A stretch of 64,000 nucleotides of DNA. Origin: Bryum argenteum (Eukaryota; Streptophyta; Bryopsida; Bryales; Bryaceae). The notes under the pieces were generated by a model, which saw only the letters and a program-made list of their open reading frames with translations, ran no database searches and was not told the origin of the DNA. A program made the position numbers and the translations under genes. Every line of letters begins with the position of its first letter. Position 1 is the stretch's first letter. Where the stretch lies: the NCBI GenBank assembly GCA_037043015.1, contig CM073324.1:15087013-15151012 (forward strand). The letters are read 5' to 3'. Below are positions 46,884-59,679 of the stretch, one piece after another.

Positions 46884-49800
46884 CTATTGTTGTGGACTCT
46901 GTTGCTGCAAGCGAACCAAGAGCGCATAAGCACCATCAGGTTTTGCAAAGAGGTCGTCATGTGTACCTTCTTCAATGACATTGCCATCTTGGATCACAGC
47001 TATACTGTTTGCACTCCGAATGGTCGAAAGCCGGTGAGCCACCACCACAGAGGTTCGACCCTGATCAGCCAGCACAACTCAGTGAGTAATTGAAGCTAAA
47101 AACAGACAAGAACAAGTTTGTGTACTTGCAAAAGGAAAGGAAATTCAGTGCGGTACCTGCATGAGGCGATCCAATGCTTCTTGGACAATCTGTTCAGACT
47201 CGGCATCAAGGGCGCTTGTGGCTTCGTCCAGCAGCAGCACAGCCGGATTTTTCAACACAGCTCGAGCTATAGCTACACGTTGCTTTTGCCCTCCCGAGAG
47301 CTGCACTCCTCGCTCGCCCACCTGGGTCTTGTAACTGTCAGGAAGTGCACTAATGAAATTATGTGCATTGGCTGCCATGGCTGCTGCATGCACTTCCTGT
47401 TCCGTAGCACCTTCTCGTCCGTACAAGATGTTTTCGTAGATTGTGGTGGCGAAGAGAGCTGGTTCTTGCGATACGAGCGCCATTCGCCTTCGCAAGCTCC
47501 GCAAATTGAGCCTCCGAATGTCCTTCCCGTCGATGAGGACGCGTCCTGACAAGGGGTCGTAGAATCTCTCCAAGAGCGCAATCACGGAGCTCTTGCCAGA
47601 CCCGCTAGAGCCCACCAGGGCCAGGGAACGGCCCGCCCGGACTTTCAGGCTCAAGTCCTTGAAGATCAAGGCATCTGGGCGCGTTGGGTACGCAAATGCC
47701 ACCTGCTTCAGTTCGATGTCCCCCTTGATATTGTCGACAACTTCAGCGGTAGGGTCGTTGGCGTCGATTTTAGTTTCGCGATCGAGGACATGGAACACCG
47801 ATCTCACTGCTTGGCTTCCTTTGACCAAATCTGGTGCTAGCGATAGCGTTTCTGCTATGGCGAATGCAGCTATGACGAGAACCATGAACACTTCGATGAC
47901 CTGCTTGAAAGAGCCCTGATTCTCCGACACCAACTTACCACCGTACCATAACCCAAGCGAGTAGGAAGTATACAGGAAGAATTGTGTAATTCCGTAACCA
48001 ATTCCTGCAGCCTGAAACAGCAAAGCGTTCGTGTAAATATGCAGTCTATGTATCAAAGTGACCGGCAAATTAGAACTCCAGCCTGCCACTGTTCATTCTT
48101 CGAGGGGATAGAATCTTAAGGATATGATCTTTGAAGTGCGTTAAATTTTTATGGGGAACAACTTGGACTACAGTATCTTTCATGTCACAGAGAGGGTTGC
48201 ATCGGATGTCAGTTGAACAAAAACGAAGCAAGATCAATTAGCGGCGTACATGGCCACGCAGAGCTCCCCTCTTCAAGGGAGCTTGGAGTTCATGTTCGAA
48301 AAGCTTGACAACTCTATCCTGGGCATTAAAGGCGGCAATAGTGCGAATGTTCGTAACACCCTCCGCGGCCACCATGCTGGCCCTGGCTTGAGCAGCACCA
48401 ACATCTCCTGAGAACCCCTTATAAAACAGTTGCTGCAATTTCCCCAATCCAGATGTCAGTACTCAGTGACGAGTCCAACCTCTATACTTGACGATTGCAG
48501 GCAAGGCGAAGGTGGTGTCCACAATGGTACTACCTCAAAGAATGTAGCGGCTACTTGCAGCGGAAATGTGGAAAGTATGACCAAGGCCATTCTCCAATGC
48601 TGTGTGAATCCGATGATACAAATGGTGAGCATGAGAGTGCCGTTCTGCACGAGTGTGGAAATGCGATCACCAATGGCGCCCTTCACTGTGGTCGCATCCG
48701 CTGCTAAGCGTGCAGCCACTTGCAAACTATTGTTCTCGTCGGCGTCATACCAGCCCACCTCGTGCGTCAGCATTCCTAGATGTCAATCCCACTCAACAAT
48801 TCAACATGGACGTCATACAAATCTGACTACAAAATTCATTTCGGAGCATAATAGAATTCGGGAACTTACGAGTAAACATCATTTCTCGAATGCGCTTCAC
48901 CAAGTTCTCGCCCATGACACCAAAAAGATAGTGCTGGATTACGTTTCCAATTAGACCGAGGCACGCGAGGATGATGCAGTAAATTGCATACCTTCCAATA
49001 TCCTTCGACATATGACTTTTGCTAGGATCGTAGTATGAAAAGAGAACCCTGCTGACAATCATGCCAAAGCCGGGGTTTATAAGACCACTCAGAATGGCAC
49101 CAAGCACTCCCCCAAAGCCGTAGCCCCATTCGGGCTTGTTGATCTTGAGCAATCGCCACATTGAGCCAGGAGCTTCTAAAGGAGCTGCAGAATCGATTTT
49201 CTTGAAAGAGTCCCCAAGGTCATCGAGACTTGCAAGGCTTGCCTGCCGGCTTAATCGTCTGCTCGATCTCGACATTGAAATCCTGCCAGATCGATCGTGA
49301 ATGGACGACGATCGCACAATCGCAGATTGATCAGGGATGGACTTCGATCGCCCGATGTTCTTGTGGTCGTTAAATTGAGCCATTTCCTGAAGACGAACTA
49401 GAGCAACGTACGCGCCGTTCCCTTCCGTCATCAGTGTGTCGTGATTAGCCATTTCGACAATGGTTCCACTCTGAACGACGGCTATGGCATCTGCGTTTCG
49501 AACTGTGGACAACCTGTGCGCCACCACCACTGTGGTACGCCCCACCATGGCATTGTCCAGCGCTTCTTGCACTATCTGCTCCGAGCTCGCATCAAGAGCA
49601 CTTGTTGCCTCGTCAAGAAGCAGAATTCTAGGATTCTTCACGATGGCCCTCGCGATTGCTATCCTTTGCTTCTGTCCACCTGACATTTGCACTCCGTGCT
49701 CACCAACCTGGTCGACACAGTAGCTTCAGCACCATCGCTCTGGATCTATCACATTGAAGGCGAAGCAAATCAATTGTGTTCATACCTGCGTATTGTAACT

Positions 49801-52107
49801 CTCTGGAAATTTTGAGATGAACATGTGTGCATTAGCCGCTCGGCAAGCATCTTCAACCTCCTTATCAGTCGCGTTCGGCTTGCCATACAATATATTCTCC
49901 TTGATACTTGTGGCAAAGAGGGCAGGCTCTTGATTCACGAGTCCAATCTGATCACGGAGCCATCCAAGCTCCAGTTTCTTGATGTTCACCCCGTCTAGAC
50001 AAACTTCCCCTGAAGCATAAACATTCCCGTACATTAAACATCGAAAGACGGCATAACAATGTCATCTCTGTAGGATCTCTTTCCTGTGAGCTCAATTCCG
50101 TAGGTGACTGAAAATGGCACAGAAAAAGGAAGGGAAGATTCTGGAGTAGACGGTGAGTACTACAGAGTATATTGCTTGAGTGAGCAATTGCATGGCTGAG
50201 ATTTGGCTTGATAAATTGCAACTGGTCAACTTCACATCAAAATGTCACATGTAATATCGCCAACCTCAACGAAATTTAAGTTTGTGACGAAATACTAACC
50301 TGCGCTGGGATCGTAGAATCGCTCGATCAGAGAGATGACCGTGCTCTTTCCTGACCCCGAGCCACCAACAATGGCCACAGTCGAGCCTGCAGGGATGGTG
50401 AGGGAGAAATCACGGAAGATGGGCACATCAGGCCGGGAAGGGTAATTAAACGCAACGTTCTTGAGCTCAATCCGCCCCTGCACAGATGCAAGCATCTTCA
50501 CGACGCCAGTCTCAGCTTCCGTCGTGGGCTTCAGCTCAATCATCTGGAAAATCCGAAATGCACCTGCCTTCGCTCTCGCCATCGCCGTAACGTTCGGCAA
50601 TGCTTGCCCCAAAGCACTGCAGCAAGACCGCAATCAACATATCAATCAACCAACCAACCCCGCCGATATTGAAAGGAGTTTGAATTCAAATCGGGGTCGT
50701 TTTCCTACATTCCGCCAATGATGACCGCAAAGATGGTAGACAGGGCCTTCCCGCCATTCGCATCACCACTGCGCACAAGAACCCCGCCATACCACAACAG
50801 AAGGGCGTAGCAAAAAAACATCACGAAGTGGATCATCCCAGTTCCAGCGCCCTTTGCAAAGGCGCTCTTGTATCCGAGCTTCAATGTTCCGAGAAGCGTG
50901 CTTGAATACAATTGCACTGCTTTCTGCTCCCCAACGAACGAATATACCGTCCTCACATTCGCAAGATTCTGCGCAGACATCCAGTGGTTAAGTCCTCTCA
51001 ATCATATCGATTTAAGACTTGCTCGAAGGTTGCACTTGGAAGCTGACCTCTTCGACAATCATCTCTCGCACAAGAATCATGGTAACTTTCTTTTCCAGTA
51101 ATTGCTCAATAGAAGGTAGTGGAGACTTTTTTGGTACCTGTTCTGCAATGACGCCAGCTTCTTCATACACTTCCCGGTTCTTGGAAGTGTAGCCTGTGTA
51201 AACGTAAGCGTACATACCGCCCACAAGGACGATGACGGGAAAAACGGCGAGAGTGACTAACCCAAGCCTCCAGACCATGGAAAATGCTACTATGAATCCA
51301 GTGACGAAGGTGGAAATGTAGTGAAGGAATTGTCCCATCTGCAGGTAAAGTACCATAGTAAGTGATTGATACGAATATACACGTCTATAAGAATTCATTC
51401 CCGTGAACGTAGATGAATTACTACCTTCTCGCTGATAGCATCTTGTATAAGAAGAGTGTCGGAGGAGATGCTGTTCACAACCTCGCCAGTACGCGCATCC
51501 ACATCGAAGTAGCTGACGTCTTGCTTCAGCAAAGCCTTCAGGTACAGCACGCGGATACGCGCAGTTTGCCGCTCTCCCGTTACCATCCAGCAAGCCACCT
51601 CTGCAACACAGCCCAATTCTCATTGTCATCTCTCTGCTTACTCAAATCTTTCAATACTTAATTCTCGAACAATAAATACCTGCCCATGATGAAAACAGAA
51701 CCGCAATCCCGAGGTAGACCATGTACAACGCGTACTGCACACATCCGAGCAAGAACTGTCAAACCGTTTCTTGATCAATCAGGTGTGCCTACCAAATGAA
51801 TCTGAAGAAGCTCCTTTACCTTGTTAACCTCTACAGCAGTCTTGCTGGGGTTGTTGATATTGGAACCAAACCCGTTGATCACGTTACCGAAGAAGAGAAG
51901 GAAGATGGGCATTGAGGCGCCATGCACAATAGCTCCAAGAGTGCCAATGCAAAGCAGCAAGTAATCAAAACGATCTGCAAATGCGAAAAGCCGCAGGAGA
52001 GGCACGGATCCTTCCTCCTTTTTTTCCTTCTCATCCTTCATGTTGCCGGAGGTTTGTTGAAGCTGCAAACCTTCCGGTGCACTGCTACTACTCTTGCTTG
52101 CGCCCAT
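46884..52107 (-). CDS. ABCB-type (P-glycoprotein/MDR) full transporter, 12 exons
   Basis: Plasma-membrane-type ABC exporter of the plant ABCB family (ABCB1/ABCB19-like), whose known members move auxin or other small organics; the substrate here is unknown. Minus-strand exons in order: 52107-51820, 51734-51680, 51600-51425, 51338-51138, 50968-50709, 50616-50300, 50009-49786, 49707-48870, 48775-48534, 48432-48250, 48011-47157 and 47060-46884. All are GT-AG and in frame, giving 1271 residues, normal for a full-size protein with TMD-NBD-TMD-NBD order. NBD1 has Walker [10 protein letters not shown] (K417), signature MSGGQ (515-519; Met replaces the usual Leu) and Walker B ILLLDE (D539, E540). NBD2 has GSSGSGKSS (K1068), LSGGQ (1166-1170) and VLLLDE (D1190, E1191). 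Both catalytic glutamates are present, so both ATP sites look competent. The start MGASKSSSS fits family length. The serine/arginine-rich linker (about 620-660) is a likely phosphorylation region. Confidence 0.95.
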
Positions 52108-54725
52108 CTTGCTCAAATGCCGAATTCGAAAGTGGGTCAAATAAACGTTCGTTGCGCAACTGCAGTTATGGACAGCTCGCCCGATATCATTGCACCAGAT
52201 GCATGTCCAACCTGCAACCGCTGAATTGGTGCAACTACTGATCGAGCTCGCTGCAGCTGGTGCTGCGATCAATCTTTGAATAATCAAAAGCTGCGAAAAG
52301 CGGAAGCTTCGATCTTTCGTTAGTTTTTGCTTGCACCGCGGTTTCTATGCCTCCGATTCTGGAATCAGACCAACTGACAATTGATCGCGAGAGCAGGAAT
52401 TCCTATTCTGACAACAGGCACATCAATTCAAGCTGTCGTGCTGCATGTGTCGTGACCCCATACTAAGTAGCCCATGTACACACCGCCCTTTCTTCCATTA
52501 CTACTACCAGGCTTGACCTTTTGCTTGGTCTGGTACCAACCCTTTCCCTTTCCGGGTAGTATTAAAACAAGAGAAACCAATACAAAGCCAAACGTGGGGG
52601 CAGAATACTTGCTTGTTCTACTACCCAACAACTACATCGTATTGTTCCCTTTTAGGTATCAACTTATTCCCTTTTAGGTATCAACGTAATAATGGATAAT
52701 AAGATAAGAGTCTTTGAGTACATTGTTCGATTTTTTCTTCTTTTTAAAGAGAGAAAACAAAGATAGGAGTCTAGTAAGGTTGGAGTTTTGGAACTGGAGA
52801 AAGTGTCTCAAGTAGTTGTGTGGGCGTGGCAATGCCGCTGCGGGACATGCTCGTGATAGAAAGATTGGAGTTTTGGATATGAGAAGGGTATCTCAATGGT
52901 TTTTGACTTCTTTTTGGGTTTAGATTCTGTTTGGTTCTTTGTCATGAATGTTGGATATGAATGAAGTGTGAGTTTTTTTCCTACCAACACATGTGTGTCA
53001 TGTGTTTGAACTATAAAAGGAATACGGTGGGTGATGATCTTCTTTTTTTCTTTTGTTCTTTTTCTTTTTCTTTTTCTTTTTCTTTGTTTTTTTGAAATTC
53101 TTTTATCATGTTGCGTACGATTGTCAACGTTGGTCAATTGGGTATTTTATTCATCTTGATTCCAAAAATGGATTTGATGTTCTTTTCGTACTTCAAGCCT
53201 TGAAGTACTCAGTCTAATATTTGAAAGATCCAAGAGTAGGATCTTGAAGTTGACCTAACTATTTAAGTTGACCTATGACGAACTAGCCTTGATTTGGGAT
53301 TCAATTCAATATAATTTGTTCAGAATTGACTTTGGATGGACCTTTGAAGTTTTAGCTTGTCACTCAAAATGTCGATTTTGACATTTAGCATGCATAGTGG
53401 TTCGAATTGAAGTGAAGTAGGTAACACATCTTATCAACTTTCATTCATTTAGCATTGACAATACCAAAGCTGGAGCTAAATAGGATACCAAGTTGGTTCA
53501 ACTTTAAACAATAGAAAGATATTTTGGGGCTTCATTGTTTAGAAGGTGAAGTCCTATAGGCATATTAAAATAAAGGGTAGATTAAGCAAACTCTACATTC
53601 ACGCCGACCCAATAGGGGTATGTTGTTCTTCTTCTTTTTCTTCTTTTAGGGAGTGAAAGAGTTGCACAAGAGAAGAGAATGTAATTTTCAATATAACACA
53701 TCTCTTTCAAAGTTTGATTGGTGCTTTGCTTGCAAGTGAAACAAGCTAAGCATGTAGGATAAGGACTAACATAGTACAAAGAATATTTTCGTACTTGTGT
53801 CAAAACTTGTTTGTAAAGGAAGGTACATTTCTTTGTACCTTTTTGTATTCAAAACATATTATTTCAACTACAAACAAAACATGTTCTGTTTGTAGTCAAA
53901 ACGTGTTAACATGTTACCCTTATACCCAAAACATATTCTTTGTCCCACATGTTTCGAAAACATCCATTTGAAAGCACAAATAATGACTTCCACGTACACA
54001 TACCTTTTAGGTGTAAGAATCTACTACATTTTTAGAAACACTCAACGTATTGATGATTGTGGAAAAATACATACGGTCCATAGCATCACATGCCTAAAAA
54101 AAATTCAAAATTTATATACTTGAGATGTGTAGTGCAAGGAAGTTCCAGGGTTGACACATTGGACAAGTTCGCTTTACCGCCCTTAGATTGACTCGATCAT
54201 AAGGCCTAGTAAGATAAGAAGTCGTCCATAGTGTACAATGTGATGAATAGTAAATTGTCCAATGTGACAAACATGGAAAGTTCCTTATATTCTGGTGACA
54301 TAAGAATCATTCCCATGAAATGGAGGTTGTATTATTTTTTAATTGATAAACCGACTGGAGAATATGAGAAATTTGACATATTCTCTTTTAAAAAACAAAT
54401 TTAAAATACACAAGATTTGTCTTTCATTTGGTATACTGTAGACGAAAACAATGAAAGCAGACCTGTTTGGACTAAATCATTAGACAATTAATTCACATGG
54501 ATTTGACTGATTTTTCCGCTAGTGGGTGGGTGGGTTTTTTTTAAATTAAAAAAAAAATAAAAATAAAAATAAATTATAACATGAGCATGTTGATTCTGAA
54601 CAGGATAAAGCACTACAGTAGCTGCATTTAGTTGGAATTTTAAATTAAAAAGGATAACCACTTGCTGCCAGCAAGATTCGAACCCCCGACGGCAGCTGGG
54701 GTCAGTCGGTATTTTGAGTTAAGAA
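52108..54725. other. ABC gene upstream flank and intergenic DNA
   Basis: About 52108-52450 probably contains the transporter's leader and promoter (minus strand). CCCTTTTAGGTATCAAC is directly duplicated near 52649-52684. A pyrimidine-rich CTTTTT run lies at 53040-53090. At 54675-54684 the minus strand reads GGTTCGAATC, a tRNA T-arm/B-box motif inside GCCGTCGGGGGTTCGAATC, but no complete tRNA is present. No gene was recognised. Confidence 0.4.
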
Positions 54726-54959
54726 TTAACCCTTAAAAAGTCCCTTGGGGATAGTATGTACGCTGTCGTATAATTAGGATTTGCTACCAACAAGAAACTC
54801 TAAACTGGAATCGTAATAGCTCACTAGAACCGCATTAATTCAAATGTCAACTTCTTCTTTGAACTCAAACCCATTAAAGGTGTGCATTCACTCCAAATAC
54901 AACCAAAATACACCATATTCTACTGGTCGCCACGGCACGCTCGGACCTTCAGGGGTTAA
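54726..54959 (+). mobile_element. TTAA-type MITE, family A copy 3
   Basis: The element spans 54730-54955 (226 bp), beginning CCCTTAAAAAGTCCC and ending GGACCTTCAGGGG, with TTAA at 54726-54729 and 54956-54959. It is collinear with 21767-21991 with few differences, so the family was active fairly recently. Confidence 0.87.
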
Positions 54960-55035
54960 ATGGTTGCTATTCTTACCTAATCCTGAGTATAGGATTTAGA
55001 GTAAAATACTCCCCATATCATATTTTAGAGTGAGA

Positions 55036-55385
55036 ATAAGAAGAAGAGAAACTCCAACCTGTTTAGAGGTCGGCGTGAATAGAGTGCTCGTTCCACCTAT
55101 CCTTGTATGTATGCTCACATGTCATCACACCAATGGCAGGACTACTAACCCCTCTTGGGGTGAACACCATGCCTACTTAGCCACTAGTGCCTTAGAGATA
55201 CCCGACATGGTATCGCCCCCAAAGGGCTTTGAGGTACCCATACAATGAGGTCTAAGACACCCTCTACCATAGTTGGGTGGACTATGGTGGTGAGCACCAT
55301 GCTGGCGTGGGGAATAGATCCGAAGACCTCCTCATTGGAGGCCATGAGCCCTAACTACCAAGTCAAGGCTTGTGGTGCCTGAGTG
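55036..55385 (-). mobile_element. tRNA-derived SINE, copy 2
   Basis: Read on the minus strand it begins CAGGCACCACAAGCCTTGAC, contains the A-box-like TTGGTAGTTAGGGCTCATGG and B-box-like GGTCTTCGGATCTATTCCCC, continues through the shared body and ends GGAGTTTCTCTTCTTCTT. It is collinear with 25085-25435 and is the better-preserved copy. Confidence 0.78.
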
Positions 55386-57420
55386 AAAATACAACCAATT
55401 GTGGAGTGGCCAAGGGAACCATTTTTGAAAAATGTGCACAAAGTTTGCGAGAGAATGGACCACTTGGAATTATGTCATCTGGACTTAAGCCCCAAAAAGT
55501 CCAATCAACCATTTTATGGTCGATCGTGAGTTTTGAAGAGCTTTAGTACACTAAGAATAGGTTCTTTAAAGGAGGTATCTACTTTCCAGAATTTTGGTGA
55601 GTTGAACACCACATCCAATTTATATATCTACTGCGGTGCATATTTTATTGAATTGCTACTTAAAGACCTTCCAAAATATAATTCGCGTGAAGGTCAAAAT
55701 AGTGGAATGAGCCTCTGAAAGTGGACCTAACTTGATTACATACTTGGAAAAACAAATATGACCAAAATGTTTGGGGTAACAGGTTTAAGGTCTCCCTGTG
55801 CACCTTGGAGACAATGTCTCCCAAACAATGCCCAAAAAAACTTTCACACAAAATTTGGATGTTACATTCTCGCAAATCATTAACATCCAACTGTCAAATT
55901 TTGAATCGATATATATGAAATAAATAAATATAAATAAATAAAAAATGACTTAGATATAAGATACTACGGTTGGAAGTTTAAAGAAAAATAAATCTATATA
56001 CTTCATACCCTCAGGAGTGCATAGAGGTAGAAAGTTACAGTTTTAAGCTCCCACAAAGACAAGGATTTCTAGGGGTTAACTTGAAAAATTCATAAGAAAC
56101 TGTATGAGGGGGGCAAAATTGACAATTCTACTTGATGTAGTCTTCTACTTACTTTTCAATTGCACAAAAAAATTCACATTATGAACTTCATTACAAATTT
56201 CCTAAAATTGAAATTTGCATCATTCTTGAGGTGACCACCTTATATAGACTCTAGACCAAAATACACACATTCTAAAAGCAATTGACCCCTAACTATCCTT
56301 GCAAACGAGCACACTCTTTTGCTATTTTGGGTAGCCTTGGTTTTTGGGTGAAAGTAATAATTTTGACTAAGATTTTTATTAAGTGTTCCCTATTCTACAA
56401 GGCTGTGTGAGCAACATATTGCAAAGTTAAATTTCAATTTTAAAATTTTTTAACGCAAATTTACTTTTTCACACCCAATGCAGGTAGAAAACAACTTTTT
56501 ATAGATTTTTTAAGATTTTTTTTTCTAGAATTATGTTCATAACTAAATTAATACTAAAGTTCCTGGGGACCCCAAGTCAAACAGTTTACCGATTCTACAA
56601 GAATAGCCTTTGAAATTTATAATAGCCAGCTTCAAAGTTCTTAGAAATTTCAGTAAAAACTTCTACACAAACTTTGGATGTTATAATCTTGTGAATGATA
56701 AAGATCTAACGATCAGTTTTGGAACAGTGATTGAAATAGGCTTAATTACAAGATCTTACAGTTGGAAGTCTATAACAAGAAAGAAAATCTGGTTCACACT
56801 CCCGGGATTGCAAAATTTGAGGTTTCAAGCTCCAAAAAATCATAAAGAGATATACGGGTCAAAAACCCAAAAATAACTCTTGCAACGAAGGCGACCATTG
56901 TTGATACGTCCATTTATCTACACCAACTCCAATAAGGGTGGTCCTTATATTTTTTTTCTTGATTGAATTTGGTGGGACCTTCTACGAATAAGACTCTTTG
57001 CACACATCCTCACAATTATTAACGGATGTACTCTCATGTTCACACATCAAAACTCATTAAATGGGTCGTAAAAATGACCAAAAGGTGCACATCATCGGAA
57101 TTGATGGACGGGCGACGGACACTCGTATGTCTTGAATGCGTCATTTGTCGCGATAATTTCATGCCATGTGCGAGGACATCATCACCAAGAACAATGTCAA
57201 TGAGCAGAATCATGGTCCCTTTCCTGCCTGCCTACTGTTACAAAATAGAATAATGGTCTCCGAACGAGTGAATTATTTTTATTTGGTCGGTCTGCCGGTT
57301 ATGATCGGACTCGCGTACATTGTCCGATTTTTCCAAAAAAGCGAAAAAAAGAAAAAAAAAGGTTGGTCAACATAGACAGCTGAATGAGCAATATCATTAT
57401 TTTCTTATATGAAATAAATG
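55386..57420. other. Intergenic region with family B-like remnants
   Basis: GGGG followed by TTAA at 56072-56079 and TTGA followed by CCCCTAACTATCC at 56282 look like ends of TTAA elements. The stretch 56286-56900 is a diverged relative of the family B body. No gene was recognised. Confidence 0.4.
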
Positions 57421-57487
57421 GGGAATATGTTCATTGCAATGGGAAAATATGTGCAATGAATGGGGCGGCTCATTCATTCATGCCATT

Positions 57488-58330
57488 CCCACGTGATCAT
57501 GCGTGCCTCCAATGTTCACTTGTTCAATATTTGTAAACGAGTTTGATTCTCGTTTTGGGTGATGGCAAGATTTTGGTATCCGCATGGAATGTGCCCCATG
57601 TGCCTCCGATGTTCACTTGTTCATATGGATTTAATATTTGTTAAGGACTTTGATTCTTCTTTTGGGCAATGGCAAGCTTTGGGTATCGAGAAGGAATGTG
57701 GAAGACCCACTTTTAAGGGACCTCTTGATCTTGTTTTCCGTTTTAAGTGATTATGATTGTCCTCGTAGATTGGGATGACTATTTTTTAGTAAGCTACACA
57801 TCTCGACGCACTCACTCTTATTGAAAATTTTGAGTTTGAATTATTTTAAGTTGTCGGTATGTGTCCTTGTGGTGCAAGTGTCGGTATTTGTCCAAAGACT
57901 CGTTTTGATGTAAAGGAACCTATCTAAACAAGTACTTCCCACGTGATCATGTGCCTCCAATGTTCACTTGTTCATACATATTTAATTTTTGTAAAAGAGT
58001 TTGATTCTCGTTTTGGGCAATGGCAAGCTTTGGGTATCGAAAAGGAATGTGGAAGACCCACTTTCAAAGGACCTCTTGATCTTGTTTTGTTTTGTTTTTT
58101 GCGTTTTTTTTAAGTGAATAATATTGACCTCTTCAATTGCGGTGACTATTCTTTGGTAAGCTACATATCTCAAAGCACTCTGTCACTCTAATTTGAAAAT
58201 TCTGTCGGTATGCGACTTGTCGGTACGTGTCTTTTTGCTACAAGTGTCGGTATTTGTCCAAAGACACCTATTTGAATTATTTAATCAAGTGGGAATGGCA
58301 TAAATGGGCCGCTCTACCATTCCCACGTGA
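57488..58330. repeat. Tandem direct duplication, about 380-450-bp units
   Basis: CCCACGTGATCATG recurs at about 57490, 57937 and (one base changed) 58321. Between these, long segments repeat in order: TGCCTCCAATGTTCACTTGTTC, GGCAAGCTTTGGGTATCGA, GGAATGTGGAAGACCCACTTT, GGACCTCTTGATCTTGTTTT and GTGTCGGTATTTGTCCAAAGA. The first unit contains an additional partial duplication at 57500-57600. Confidence 0.8.
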
Positions 58331-58628
58331 TTATGTAAACCTATCCGAATTGCACCATACCTCCATGTGAATTATCGAGCATTTCTTTGGGTTTTCTCGG
58401 TCGCATCAGGGTTAAAATTGCATAGGCATGTTCCTACCTTACTTAGGAACAAGAATGTAAAGAGCCTCATACCAAATTTTTTTACCATAAATGGCCCTCA
58501 AGAAACTAGTTACTCTTTCTACAACAAGGGAAAAACAAAAAAAATCTCCAACTTTGAACATAATGATCTCGCAATTGGTAAGTAATATGAATGTGAGCTC
58601 TGATTTACACATACACATACAAGTTGAG

Positions 58629-58959
58629 TACCGTACCACCATAGCACGTTCGGTCCTCAATGAACGAATATTTATTGTTTCTGAAAAAATAAGGTTTGTT
58701 TTCCAAAAATAGATTTTCTTGAAATTTGTTCTTTAATTTGGAGAGTCCTATGCAAAGAAGAGAGATGAACCAGAGGCACTGACTGTTGCACTAACTCATC
58801 TAGTTGACTGTTGCACTAACTCATCTAGTTGACTGTTGGTCTGTTGCAGTAACTCATAATTTCCCAACTTTTAGTTCCTCTTGCCTTGTAATTTCTGATT
58901 TTTCACGTTTTTTTAAAAATAGAATGATTCATGAATGAACTTGCTATGGTGATACGGTA
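58629..58959 (+). mobile_element. TA-flanked inverted-repeat element, copy 1
   Basis: The element spans 58631-58957 (327 bp), beginning CCGTACCACCATAGCA and ending TGCTATGGTGATACGG, with TA on each side. A short GTTGCACTAACTCATCTAGTTGACT duplication lies inside. It is the inverse of the copy at 59351. TA flanks hint at Tc1/mariner-type insertion, but this is not certain. Confidence 0.65.
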
Positions 58960-59348
58960 CTAGATCCTACAGTTACATACCTAAAAACATGTCAAAACTT
59001 TCACCTTACATCAAAAGTTGGTAGTTTTCGGCAGGTCTGAGCGAAGTTGACTTTACGAGTAACCGAAATTGATCACATTGGTTGATTGGTAGCTCCCCAA
59101 ATGAGGTTGCAACGTTGGAAATTGTGCATGTTACATACCAATCATGCATCTGTAGCAGGGATTGGCTCCGATCACCGTGACAGAAGCAGTCAGTGCACGG
59201 GCATGAAGGAAGCGTCCGCTGACTTCATGTATGACATATGCCAAAACGTGAACATTGAGCTTTTGTAGTGGAGATGTCTATCGCAATTTGACGGAGCGGT
59301 TGAGTAAAGCACTTCAAATTGTGTCGTGGAAGCAAGCTGCTTATCAGA

Positions 59349-59574
59349 TACCGTACCACCGTAGCAGGTTCGTTTAGAAAATAATTAGAAATTACAAGTC
59401 AAGAGGAACGAAAAGTTGGGAAATTATGAGTTACTGCAAGGATGAGTTACTGCAAGGATGAGTTACTGCAACAGTAAGAGCCTCTAGTTCATCTCTTTCC
59501 TTTGCATAGGATTATCGAGAAAACAAAAGAATGGATTATTAAAAAAATCTAATTCTGGTAGACGAACCTTTAGT

Positions 59575-59622
<48 letters not shown>

Positions 59623-59679
59623 CAAAAATAAATAATATATTTGTTCGTTGAGGACCAAACCTGCTATGGTGGTACGGTA
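59349..59679 (-). mobile_element. TA-flanked inverted-repeat element, copy 2
   Basis: The element spans 59351-59677, also 327 bp, with ends CCGTACCACCGTAGCA and TGCTATGGTGGTACGG flanked by TA. Its interior (GTTGGGAAATTATGAGTTACTGC) is the complement of copy 1. It contains a long T-run (59577-59622). Confidence 0.65.

Noticed and set aside
51012..51629. 205-codon minus-strand frame over ABC transporter exons 3 and 4
   Set aside because: It reads through an intron; only the part from 51338 down to 51138 is a real exon in frame.
54660..54700. tRNA gene on the minus strand
   Set aside because: A T-arm-like GGTTCGAATC is present, but no D arm, anticodon arm or acceptor stem could be assembled; more likely SINE debris.
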